Source of the DNA: Berberis thunbergii
Taxonomy: Eukaryota > Streptophyta > Magnoliopsida > Ranunculales > Berberidaceae
Assembly (NCBI GenBank): GCA_003290165.1
Contig: QNQO01010727.1
Coordinates: 62,001 to 126,000 of the forward strand
DNA: 64,000 nucleotides
Direction: 5' to 3'
Numbering within the stretch: position 1 is the first letter of the stretch; each line of letters opens with the position of its first letter. The translations under genes were made by a program, and so were the position numbers. Shown here in pieces: positions 25,254 through 37,200 of the stretch. The notes beneath the pieces are model-generated. The model did not search any database. It worked only from the letters and a program-made list of their open reading frames with translations, and was not told the origin of the DNA.

Positions 25254-28200
25254 TGTAATTGGCTAGACATAGTGAATCAGTCTCACTTTAGGAGACTCTT
25301 TTGGTGATTCCCCCACAAGAGTATGAGAGTCAGAGAGATATAGCTCAAGGAACCAACCAACCCCCCCCACCCCTTTTCAAAGAACCAAATGACGAATTTC
25401 CAGAGTTTTTGACCACTTTTTTGAATGCTCCTTGGTCGTTGGTTTTCTACAAAACAGCAAAGTGGAGGTGCAAAACTTTCTTCAAACTAGTAATTACATC
25501 TATGCTTAAAAGTGTTTAATTATGTAAGAAGCTATAAAGGAAGTCTAAACTAATTAACTGAGCTCTCAAAAGCTAAACAAAGATGGTTTGTTCGTGTGCT
25601 CAACTTTATAAAGAACAAAAAGAGAAGCTTTAACATTATAACTCAACAGTGGATGGTTTGATAGTGGAGGAGACAAGATGGAGTTTATAAATTATATTTA
25701 TGCAGTAAAGGATCATCAAAAGTTGACTAACCTTGAAAGTGATCCTTATTAACAATTCCTTTATACATTTTTACTGTACAAAAGTCTGTTCCTTCTCCTC
25801 CACTAGATTGTTCACATTCATATCACCATCAAAAAAATTCATTTTTAACAATCTGAATTAGGGTTTCCTTCATGATTTCACAAATATTGGTATATTATCG
25901 TAACCCGGTATGCCTATATTGTTGATATGTTAAAAAACTGCATTTAAAAACGGAATAAAAATCTGAGTACGTGTAGTATGTTTGCGTATTGATTGTATGA
26001 TGACAAGTCGGCTTTTGTGTAAAGAAACCGAGATATTTTGTGTTAGAACCGATAACTGTATTATGATGCAGCATGCATATATTCCTACCACTTAAGCAGT
26101 TTCCTTTCTCTCAAATCAATCGTAAAGAAGCTTAACTCTGTTCAAATCGACTTTTGATCCAGCTAACTTAGATTCCATATATTTAATTTGTTTGTGAATT
26201 GTTGTAGATTTAAATCCATGTGTCAAAATGATTCATGCAATTGAAGGAAACTGTTATATATCTTTATTTTTATGGAAAATGGATACCACTTAATAATCAT
26301 GGAACGTTTGTGCGTGTACTAATTAATCATATTTTACACTTAAGATAATATAATCATAAATTGGAGGAACACATAGACTAAAAGAGTAGACAACTTTACG
26401 ACAACCATTTTCTGATCCGTCTTTAATTAGTAAAAAATCTGTTTATTCCACATTCTATTTCTACTAATTAAGTTCATGGATTAACTGTATAATTGTAATG
26501 ATAAGATAATACTATTTTGGTCAAAAGTTGCAGTTTGGAATCATTGTCCATTGAGTTGTTCTTCGACAATATAATATAAGTCATTTTACTTTTATTTTTC
26601 TTCCCATTAGTTTGGTTGGCTAGATTACTCAATGACATGTAGGGGAAGATAATTATGTATTCTTAACTAATATTGGATTAATTTAAAGTTGATTTGATCG
26701 ATTCTGCCTTGCTAATCCTTTATATAACATAATACACACTTAATGTACTCTCTTTGCAATGCACTAGGAAATGTTGTACAGCGCTGTCACCTTTTTATCG
26801 AGAAATATATATTTTGGGGTTCTGCCTAGTGTTTAATTTATGAAATGTGATGTAGGAAAGCCTACATCGGGTTTGGGTTAATCAAACAGATAAGATAACC
26901 AACCCGATGTAATAGATAGGTTAAACCTAATGAATCCAAGCATTTGGACTACCTGGAGACTAAGACATCAGCTATGAACTGGTCTAAAAAATGTAGTCTA
27001 TGTCCATCACTCCATCAGTTACAAATAGATATCTTGCAACCCTAATCCCTCACCAGGACAATCACAGGCAGAAGCAATTCCACTTGAAAGTGTAACATAC
27101 TTCAGTCAACAAATTTTGGGGTATCTTTCTTTCCTAGCTTTAATGCTCTTTTCTACACAAAGCAGACACAAATAAAAAAAAAAAAATTTAATTAATAATA
27201 ATAATACAAAGCTTGTATGATTGCTGTTAGAGAAAATGGGGCACTCTACTAATTTTCAAGGGTTAAAGAATATATAGGTACAAAAAGGTCTTCTTTGATC
27301 AATATTGGATCAGTCCAAGCTGACATGAGCTTTCTTAGAATTAATTAAACTAAAAGTTTCTCATTAGTGGAAACTAGCATATAATATGTACCCATAATCG
27401 AGGTGCTTCTAAACATTGATTAGTGATGAATGATTTATATATCACTCATTTGTATGTGGCATGTGGCATTCTATGTGATGGTTTAGGTAAACATGGTGAC
27501 AATGAGTGATCAATAGGATGAAGTTTCTTCAAAATATTTACTAATGGATTTGTATCCTTGTTTTTAGTTTTGTTTAGGTACGTAGCAAGCATTCACTTAC
27601 GGAGAACCCTAGCTTCTTCATCTTCATATTTTTTTTTGGGAAACTATTACAAACTTGGGAAGATTCAATTAATGTTAGAATTGTATTCACAAATTCCTCT
27701 GAGGTGTTTTGTGAAGACGGTAGAGGGATACAATTGGGATTCCTCACCTTAAGGCTACCGCTACATACCCCAACATGGTATGTTTATAACTGGATCCGGT
27801 CGTAGCCTATATCAACTAAATGTGTCAAACAGGTCAAAATCTCTATCTGAAAAATGCCCCATTCATTTTCCGTGTTTCTCATGTTGACATGTTTACCATT
27901 CTGAAAATGAATAAGCTCTCAAAGTCCGCTAAGTTACTGGTTGTCCTTATGTCCTATGAGCAAATCTACTGATCGTAAATGAAACTTGATCACCCTTGGT
28001 GGTCAAATGTTCACTTTAATTTAATGTATAATAAACATTGAGGATCAAAGTTCAAATAACCCTAAAAAAGATAAGTTAGGGTATCCGGCCTTTATCCTAG
28101 ATGGTTTAGGGATAAGTTCACCTATCTATAACAAAGGTTAGTAGGACTCAAGTTAAGTAAACTTTTTTTGGCAACATAAAGCAATATATTTTCTATTGAT

Positions 28201-28641
28201 CAAGGATTGTGTGAGGCAGCCACTCATTTTTAAGTTTTTAACTAAAAAATGTGAATGTGAAGGAATACAAAGAGACCAATCATTGAAGTGAGTTTAGGGT
28301 TCAATACTTTGTGGACTGCCCCTCTCACTATCATGACCATCCAATCTTCCCAACCTTTTTGAGATCCATGTCACCAGAGAAGAATTGTTGGAATATTTTT
28401 AAGAGAATTTTGTGGCAAAAAAATATGATTTGATGGATAGTGCATTCATGCATATAGCTTTAAAGCTTTTGATTTTGGTGACTCTGTTAGATTGTTCTGG
28501 TAATTTGATTAGTGGTAAGTAACTTTTGTATATGTTAGTAACTTGAAACATTCACTATTTGCAATTTTAAACGTCCTGTGGTGAGACTATGATTGATCGC
28601 TTAGCAAAAACGCCTAATCATGGCGAGTCTGAGGTCATTTA
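25254..28641. other. Intergenic sequence (3.4 kb)
   Basis: This is AT-rich DNA with no gene recognised on either strand. Features of note are only an A-rich run at 27174-27187 followed by aataat repeats and a small palindrome atgtaggaaagcctacat near 26851. The longest open frames have no recognisable domain. Confidence 0.5.
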
Positions 28642-28852
28642 GACTGAACACGCGAGCTCCTTTTCTGTTTCTCCTATTTGCTTCCTTTTACTCTGAACTG
28701 CTCTTGTGCTAATAAGGCCATCCGAAAGCATTTTCAGACTTGAAAGAACTCCAACAATTTTGTTTTGAATTTCATACCTTTGCGGGCAGATTGCTAGGGC
28801 ACCTTTTGCCAATTCTTTATGATGCGGTAATTCAACTCTCACAATATGTTGG
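28642..28852 (-). pseudogene. Isolated coding-like segment, unrecognised
   Basis: The minus strand reads LPHHKELAKGALAICPQRYE and continues for about 50 codons through NKIVGVLSSLKMLSDGL to a TAA near 28640. Residue composition is balanced and helix-like, unlike the surrounding AT-rich sequence. It could be the last exon of a gene or a gene fragment; a splice acceptor (ttgtgAG) lies just upstream. I do not recognise the family and see no partner exons within 1 kb. Confidence 0.25.
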
Positions 28853-29179
28853 GATGATATAATGTAACAAATATGAAAACACAGATCAAATTCTCCAAAA
28901 CAAAATTCTACCCTTTTCGAATGGAAGCATGAAAAAACTTTATTATGGATCAATATATAACACAGGGTCGGATGCACTTAATAAGTGCATTCTTTATGAT
29001 TTTCTAAAAAATAAGCACACGAACGCGACTATCCTCATCGCACATCAGTCCTTGCGCAATCCTACTTGTCCTAACCCCTATCCTTAAGCCAATTATTGCA
29101 GACATGATGATTCCCAATTGAATAGACTTTGTCTGTCTCTTATCCTACTCCCACCATTTCAAGTAAAAATTGCATTCAA

Positions 29180-30846
29180 TTAGAACTTAAGGTATTGAAA
29201 TCGGCTTGGGCTGAAATTGTTAAATATCCCTGTTGCTGCTACTGCTCCAACCATTGATGCTTGATCCTCTTCTTCTTCATGGAATCCATCAACCTATATA
29301 TGAAGCATGTTTATTAGCTAACTAAATTCACTAGAAAATCATATTTTCCGTAAACATAAAAAACTAAATATTGAAATATGTCCCAGTGTATAAATCAATC
29401 TGTCTCAATGTAATTCGACGGGATGCTCTTCAAATTCAGTAAACCATAGAGTATCAATACTCAAATTACTATGCTAGTGCTACTATGGAAATGGTAACAT
29501 GCCAAGAACAATTTTTTTATAATTCAACTAAGTAGACACGGAAACATCGACATGCAAATTGCAAACTTTTTGTTTGATATCGTTGTTGTTTCTCATCAAT
29601 TTACGATGCTAGAGAATCTAAACTTAGTGAACAAAAATTATACCTTGTTTTTTCAATGAATTTTTTAAAAATGTCGTATAATTTCATAACCAAAAAAAAT
29701 CATCAAATGTACTAACATTATACTGAGAAAAATAATACAAAATATGAAAATACACATGCTTACCCAAAGCTCATCTTCGTCTTCTTCATCACGATTGAAA
29801 CCTGCAACTTTGGGAATCTCTCCAGTTTCGTCGTTACGAGCGAATCTTCCACGCACTCTAGGTCTACTGTCGGCTAGCATCTTTCGGCAAGCGTACTGGT
29901 TACAAGTACAGAGCAAAAAAAAACCCGTCTTTATTCATCTTAATCACAACCACATTTTTCTCAATTTTTTATATATTTTATTGCCTTTCTCCCACTAAAT
30001 TAAGATATGGATTTTGCTAAGTTTTCAATTTTTTTTAGTTTAGTTTATAATACCTTTATTGTCTTATTGAAATTTCTCTGAGTGCGCTTGCTTCTGTATC
30101 TGTGAATCCTCTGTTTTCTTTCCTCGGCACTGTATCGCCTCACTTTGAAGTTGTTTTCCTCCATGAATGGTGATGAGCTCTCCGAAGCTAATGGACTCCA
30201 AACTCAATTGGGTTCCTCCGATTCTCTATAATTAACGACAACAACAAAACCAATTAATTATATTCAAATTTCGATTCAAGGAACCTCATTTCGAAACAGA
30301 GTGAAAATAAGAAGATGAGTTTGTTTAATTAGACTAACTTGTAAATCGCCTGTGCTGCAAACCCGTCTCATGGGCCTAAAAATCCGCAATTTTCAGGAGA
30401 ACCCAGAGCTTGGTTTTGGAAATTAGAGGCTTCAATGAGAGAATTGAACCTAGGTTGGAAGAAAGACCCTGGCTTTCGGTCTAGTGACTGACTACTGAAG
30501 CTCCTCTGCATCATTTTCTCAGTGTTGTAGCTAAGAAGAGAACGTTGTGTAGGAGAGAGAGAATCGAACCCAATGAAATTCTCCTCTGATTTCACTCCTA
30601 TAGCATCAAGAACAGAGAAATTACCACCAACCCCATTTGTTGCAGGAACAGAGAGTGGTGGGGGTGTTTGGTCTAGAGACAAATTGTTGAGTTCATGACT
30701 TGGAGGAGGAGGTGGTGGTGTGGTAGAGGTAGTGGGGTAGTCGGGCAATGGAGAAGATCAGAAGAATAAGTGGAGAGGTCTTCGAAAGGGAAAAAAGGGT
30801 CGGAGTAGAAGAATTGGAGATTGAGTTCAGGTTCTAGAGAAGCCAT
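29180..30846 (-). CDS. CCT-domain transcriptional regulator, frame broken by three 1-base shifts
   Basis: The exons on the minus strand are 30846-30339 (ATG, MASLEPELNLQFFYSDPFF), 30225-30054 (CCT domain start, FKVRRYSAEERKQRIHRYRS), 29895-29764 (rest of CCT: YACRKMLADSRPRVRGRFAR) and 29293-29180 (acidic tail ending QYLKF, TAA). CCT domains bind NF-YB/YC or nuclear partners and act in light, flowering or sugar responses. There is no B-box, so this is a CCT-only (CMF) protein, resembling remembered Arabidopsis At5g41380/At1g63820, including the MRRVCSTGDLQ motif at the end of exon 1. Homologous reading needs one base added near 30750-30760, one added near 30371-30376 and one removed near 30193-30202. 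As written, exon 1 hits an early stop. The four exons total 926 nt, one short of a multiple of three, which fits these shifts. The gene is either decaying or affected by consensus errors. Confidence 0.82.
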
Positions 30847-31370
30847 GTTGGTGATGTTATCTGGGTTCGTTGAGTGGCGAAAGAAGGACCCTTCAAAGAC
30901 GAAGAGATCAGAAAGACATTGATAATAGTGAAGTTGAAGTTTGTTTGTTTGATGTGTTAGACAATGTGGGGTTGGTGGATGAAGATGGAAGACGATAGAG
31001 ACCAAAGTGTTATTTATTTTGAGGTTTCGGAAAGGGGGCAAACTGTGAAAGCGAAGGTGATGCAGAGCTCTCTGAGTGAGTGAATTGAGTACTCTGTTTC
31101 TCTGGGAGGAAATTTTATGTATGGAGTGAGTGAGTGAGAGTGGGGAATTTAAATGGGTTGTGAAACAGAGGAGCGCACGTGAGTTGCAGCTGCTGCCAAT
31201 GGAGGTTACTATCATCACTCTGCTCCCAGTAAGGACAGTCTAGTGGTTTGGGCTCGGTGATAGTTGAAGCCAATTGCTCGACCAAAGAATCACCAAGCTT
31301 TAGTTGACTAGGGGGTGTTATTTTTTATTTTTATTTTTTATTTTAAGGTTATTTCTCCACCGCCAACCCA
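30847..31370 (-). promoter_or_regulatory. Upstream region of the CCT gene
   Basis: This is 5' UTR and promoter-proximal sequence on the minus strand; it is rich in CT on that strand (GA on the + strand). No TATA box that I would defend. The gene's nearest upstream neighbour is the long-TIR element at 31371. Confidence 0.4.
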
Positions 31371-32583
31371 CCTATATAATAAATCATTATTTCAGTCTAC
31401 TTCAGGACTAGCGATTAAAGTGCGTGATCATTTGTTTTTCAAAATGTTTGTATTTAAATGACCAAAATACCTTAATAAATTAAAGGTTGTGTTTGAATGT
31501 TTTGTATCTTGAAGACGGTCAAATGGTCCTATTTAAAATGATAAACATATCTCGAAAAAAATCTAATAAATAATTTAAAAAAAAAATAAAAACTCTTATT
31601 CTTCCCAATCCCCATTCTTTTTCTTCATCTCTACGTTCACACCACCACTAAGAGAGGCGGATCCCCCTCTCTTTCTCTCTTCATCTCCATCTATCTTCAT
31701 TACACTTAAACTGCCTCGCCCGTCTCATCCCACCCTTTTCTTCTTTTTCCCTCTATCTGTTTTGTAACCCCAGTGATTACCACCCCTTCCTATTCCCCCT
31801 CTCTGCTTATTTCTTTCGTCGGTGAGCACCTCTCCTCATCTTCTTATCTATATCTTTGTAACCACGACGAGCATTGTCCCTCCCTTCTCCATTTTCTCCC
31901 TCTCTGCTTTTTTATTTTGATGACGATCACCTTTCCCTCTCTGCCTCTTTGTTTGGCCGGGGACTGTCGTAGATAACTTAGCCAGATAAGCACCTTAACA
32001 TCTTTTCCTCTCTCGATATCTTTTTTTTTTTCATTTATTGTTCTCTTATTTTTTTTTTTTCCCCAAACAATGGAGGTTATAGTTCTCTCCAACACGCTTC
32101 ATTTCTTTCTTTTCACTTGTCATCATTCATTGCTCCCTCATCGAACCATCGATCACCTCGCCTTGCTTTATTTACTGGGAAAAAATATCTTTTCCACCTC
32201 TCTGCTTTGGAGTTTCTCTTTCTACTATTGTTTTGGAATTATAATTGCAACCCAGATTATAATTCATTGAGTTAAATAACCCCAGTGACGAACTTGATTT
32301 GCAAGGGAAATGGGGTACGACGAAAGGTGGTGGTGAGTTGCAAGGGAGGGAGCGATCTAGCGGTGGTGGTAGTGAGTTGCGGGGAGGGATCTGGCGGGTG
32401 GCGATTATTAGGAAGGAGAAGGTGGAGAAAATGATGGTGTTCGAGATACAAAATATTCAATCTCAACCTTTGATTTGTCAGATGTATTTTGATAATCCAA
32501 ATACATACATTTTGAAAAGCAAACGGTCAACATGTGTTAACCACTAGTCCTAGGCGATACGGAAAATAGTGATTTATTATAGG
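31371..32583. mobile_element. Element with about 140-bp terminal inverted repeats (possibly MULE-like)
   Basis: The left end (cctatataataaatcatta...ttttgtatct, 31371-31510) matches the reverse complement of the right end (about 32445-32583) along its length, with scattered differences. The shared core includes aggacta-g...ttttcaaaatg-ttgtattt. The 0.9-kb middle is pyrimidine-rich on the left and GT-rich on the right, with no transposase. Long TIRs suggest a Mutator-like non-autonomous element, but I found no clear 9-bp duplication, so the superfamily is inference. A diverged relative of the terminus sits at about 61340-61400. Confidence 0.6.
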
Positions 32584-34080
32584 GATACTTTGTAAAATAG
32601 CTATTATTATGAGGGAAAAGTAACAAGTAACCCCTACAGTTAATAGAACGATACATTTTTTCACTCTAGTAAGCAGAAACAAAGTGTTTAGTCAAACATC
32701 ACTGACCTTCTACCCTTTGTGCTTTACCAGTGACCATCTCTTCTTCGATAGCCACTGCCTGAAACCTACTCCGATACGCCAAAGAGAAAATTTATTAAAA
32801 CTCGTCCTGGAGCTAAGCTAGATCGAGCTTCATCCAAAATGAATACACATGTTGGGCTTGGATGTATCCAATTAGGAAATATGGAACAACAAAAGCCAGC
32901 CATAGCCCAAGTTAATCAACCTTATAGTACTTTGTCTTCCAAGTCCAACTAACCAAATTAAAGCCTAATTAGCTTACATAATCATAATCAGATACCAAAT
33001 TACCAATCCAATCTTTTGGAAGTTTGCCCCAAATGTCATGGTGGGGTTCATGCTTGCTGATTACGATATGACCAATGGAATTACACTGAAACATCATTTT
33101 ATCAAACCAAATTGAATTTGAAAATTTGAATTGATTCATCCTCCAATCAATGGTCAGGTAAGACCAAAAATACAACCCATAGGTTCTCATCCATGTGGTG
33201 GCCCCTAATTCCAAGGTTTGCAAAATACACCAATAACTTCCCATCCAATACGATAGCAGGACGACCATGTGTGTATGTATCATCAAATCCAAGGATTGTG
33301 TATTCTGAAATTAAGAAAAGAAAAATATATTATTTCGATGGTTTTTTTTTTTTTTGTAATATTTATGTTTATTCTTAAATTTCGTTTTTCGTTAAAATGC
33401 AAAAATCAGTTACCAAAAATTACATTTTTCAAGGGTATTTTCAAAAATTTTTGAGGATTTTTTCATAAATTTTGGAAATTTTTTTATTTCTAAATATCAA
33501 TTATTTTAATTATTTATTAATTTTTGAAACAATCCCTATTTTCTAATTATAATTTCTTTTACTTATATATTGTTTTGAAACCACCTATTTATTTTTTTAT
33601 TATATATTGATTTTCATGTTTGTTTTATTTTTTGGTATTTATATTTTATTTTAATGTGTTTAATAGATTCATTTACTTATATTTATTATATATATATTTT
33701 ATATATCATTTAAATTCATTATATACATTTCATGTATCTTCAAAATTTTTAGGTTTTTTATTTAAACACCAAAATATTTTTTAAAAGAGTGAGGCTGGAG
33801 AGTTCGGTTTTGCAACGAGAATAATGTGACATCATCTAAAGATTTTTTTACAATCTCGATATACACATAAACATTTTAAAGATTTCATCATTATTTTAAG
33901 ACCACTTTATATCACCTCAATTGCAAAAATCCGATTTCTTAGTATTTTCGTTCTTTAAAATCAAGATCGAAATTAACTCGAAAAATCGAAAATAACATCA
34001 TGAGATCGTTGACTCCGCGTGCCTGGTATTTGACCTCAATAAGGTCACGGGCATTTCCGTTGGTAAAGATATATATTTAG
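32584..34080. repeat. Intergenic, ending in an AT-rich dispersed repeat (about 33390-34000)
   Basis: From 32584 to 33390 I see no gene. From about 33480 to 33800 the sequence (attaatttttgaaac... ttaatgtgtttaata...) parallels 60290-60560. The next part (33812-33925, gatttttttacaatctcga...) parallels 58310-58412 and, inverted, 59290-59425. So several pieces of one unclassified dispersed repeat lie in this window. Confidence 0.55.
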
Positions 34081-34099
34081 TTGGGTTTAGCTGTCACCA

Positions 34100-34272
34100 T
34101 TCTTCGCGTTTTTTTCATTTCATTTCATATTGGAATTTCAAATCCCCCAATTTTCAATTTCTTCGTCTTTTCTTCCAATTGAAGCTCCTCTCTTACCTTT
34201 AAATACAAATCTCTCAATCGAAAACTAGGGTTTCGTTTCTTCTTCGCTGATACAAGAAGCAAGAAAGCAAGG
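34100..34272 (+). promoter_or_regulatory. Promoter/5' UTR of the PLAC8-family gene
   Basis: A TATA-like tttaaata (34198-34205) is followed by a CT-rich leader. A telo-box in reverse (tagggttt, 34226-34233) lies about 40 bp before the ATG. Telo-boxes are common near the start of growth-related and translation-related plant genes. The start ATG is the first in the leader and fits the family N-terminus. Confidence 0.5.
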
Positions 34273-37200
34273 ATGCCGTCGCAAGAGAGCTTGGACAAGA
34301 TGAAGGTCCGCCAGAACTACAGGAATCTCTGGCACACCGATCTCATGAGCACAATTCAAGCAGACACACCTTGTAAGTGTCCAACCGATTTCAACATCTT
34401 CTTCCGATCTTTGTTTGTGTTTCGCTTCGAGTTTTGATAGAAGTTGTGTTTTCTTTTGCAGATTGTTGTTTCGCGCTTTGGTGGTAAGTTTGTTCTCTTC
34501 TCCTTGTGAAATTTTTTGATCAGATTTTGAGATACTGAGCTTTGATTATGGAGATCTAGGTTTCTTGAGATCGTTGACTTGGTTGAATTAGGGTTGACTT
34601 CACAATGTTGCTTGATTTACGTTGAATTCATGTGATTTTGACTTTGTTTGCATCTTTCAATTGTTCTTTGTTTGAAAATTTTATAATTAGATCTCTGGTC
34701 ATTTATGCACTCTTGAATGGTTACGAGCACAACAAACTTGCATGTCAGAGCAGAGAATTTGTTCTGTGTTGTTGGATGAAGGAAGTTTCTTATACCAGTT
34801 TTCGTGTTAAAGGACGATTAGTGTGTGTGCGAACATGATAGTTTAGGGTAATACTAAAGAAACAAGCAATAATGTGATATTTTGATCAGTGAATTGTTCA
34901 AGTATAATGTTGGTCGATCTAGGTTGATTCGGTGTGAATTGGTGACAAAAGTTCACTATTTCATTGATGATTTATCTTTCTCCAACATTTGATATTTAGG
35001 GTGTGTTTGGTTGTATGGAATCCTATGCCATGGGAATCCATGAGGGGACCACTACATTTTTGGCTAAATTGATATATCACTCCACATTTACTAGGGGTGG
35101 GCACGGTCCGGATCGGTTCCAAATTTGGAGGAACCTAACTCGAACCGTTTCAAATTAACGGATCCGGTCTGGTCCGGATCCCCTGATTTTTAACATTGGA
35201 ACCGAACCTAACTCGAACCGTTTGAAACGGTCCGGTTTTACGGTTCCAAACGGTTCCAATTGAATAAAGAACAGAAATAATTGCCTTAAAAAAAAACAGA
35301 AAAATAAATTGTTAAACAGATCCATCATCGATAAACTCAGATACAGATTCATCATCTAATACCTAATCTGTTTGATCGATCATCCAAACAGATTCATCAC
35401 TCCATAGTCCATACAGATCCATCACTCCAAAGTCACTAATTCAACACAACCCCTTTAATCAATCACCCCAAATTCCTCCTCTAAACCACACAAAATCCAG
35501 CAAACAAACACACAAAAAACACACCCAAACATGAATTCAATTACCCAATCATTCTTTCATCAAATACCCATCATGATAATCATCATCAGTACAAGAACGG
35601 ATCATCTACAACATCAACACTGTATCAAAAGAAGAACAACAAAGACATAAATCAAACCAGAACGAAATCCAAGAAAGAAAAATTAGTGCTTATGGTTATT
35701 TTCTTCGTTTTCTCCTCCACCTCTGATTTCTTCTTCTCTGCTGCTTCGACAGAGTTCTTCGACTGATATACTGCGGCTGATGTTCTTCTCTGCGGCTGAT
35801 CTTCTTGATGAAGACAGATCTACTTCTTCTCTGCGACTGATCTTCTTCTCTGCGGCTGATCTTTTTGATGAAGACAGATCTACTTCCTTCTCTGCGGCTG
35901 ATCTTCTTCTCTGCGGCTATCTACTTATGAAGACAGATCTACTACGAGAGGGAGAGGAAAAGGAGATCTCCTTCTTCGACAGAGAGAGGAGAGGAGAGGA
36001 GAGGAGAGGAGAAGAGGAGATCTCCTTCCCCTTCTCGAGACAGAGACAAAAAGAGGAGAGACAGAGAGAGGAGATGAGAGTTTAGCCTAAATGCGAGAGG
36101 AGAGGAGACAAAGAGAGGAGATGAGAGTTTAGCCTAAATGCGAGAGGAGATGAGACAAAGAGAGGAGAGACAGAGAGAGGAGAGGAGAGAGTGATCCTTC
36201 CCCTTATCGAGACTGTTTAGGTTTAGGTTTTTATACTAAATGCGATTTGAAACGGTCCCGACGGGTCCAACCCGGACCGTTTCTTTTTAAAAAAATAGAA
36301 ACCGGGACCAGACCGTTTTATAACGGATCCGGACCGATCCGAACCGTACCTAAAAATACAAAATCAAAATCCGGACCGTTTAGAGCAAAACGGTCCGGTC
36401 CGGTTTAAATCCGCGGATCCTTGACCCGTTTGCCCACCCCTAACATTTACCATTTGATTTTGTGATCAATGGTGAGAATGGAAGTCCCATGAACATGAGA
36501 ATCTCACTCCTTGGCCCCCCAAGGCATGTGATTCTCATGTTCATGGGACTTTCATTCCCACCATTGATCACAAAACCAAATGGTGGATGTGGAGTGATAT
36601 ATCAATTTAGCCTAAAATGTAGTGGCCCCCTCATGGATTCCCATGGCATAGGATTCCGTGCAACCAAACACACCCTTAAATCTATGCCTTACCCTGACAA
36701 GAAGGCGGATTAAGACTATCTATACTTGAATGTCACGATTGCACGAAGAGAAGGGCAACTCTGGATAAGGCGGGAGAAAACTGTATTTTGAAACTTAAGA
36801 AGTGGTTACTTGCACGTGCTGCGCTCATGCCTGATTTAAAAGAAAACTTAAGTTGATCACGTGTTTGGCATGTGGTCCCCAATTCGGTTAAGTTTATTAT
36901 GATTCACATAATCAATTAATGCAGGTACAGGGTACGCACAGGACCACTGCGAGCCAGCTGACATCGCAGGACCACGACGAGCTCCACGATCTTCACGCAC
37001 GCGTCTCTCCTTCTCCATTTTGGCTAGTAGCATGTATTAAGGTTTCCCTATATAAGTAAAAGGCATGAACAAAAGAAATGGCACGTTGTAAGAGAAAGGA
37101 AGAGGTCTCTCTATGAGAGAAGGGTTCCCTTGTTTATTTCCTGTTTTTTGAATGAATTAAAGAATCATTTAGTTTCCATTGTGATTTCCTTCGTATTAAA

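Larger units (their letters stand above)
34999..36675. mobile_element. Tourist-like MITE, copy B, interrupted by a hAT element (TSD TTA)
   Basis: It begins GGGTGTGTTTGGTTG and ends caaccaaacacaccc, with TTA at 34996-34998 and 36676-36678. Without the nested insertion and its duplicated 8 bp it is 318 bp, colinear with the 319-bp copy at 24639. The insertion lies about 90 bp into the element. Confidence 0.9.

Noticed and set aside
35780..36085. 101-codon open frame in the hAT core
   Set aside because: It is a translation of tandem and GAGAG repeats, not a protein gene.
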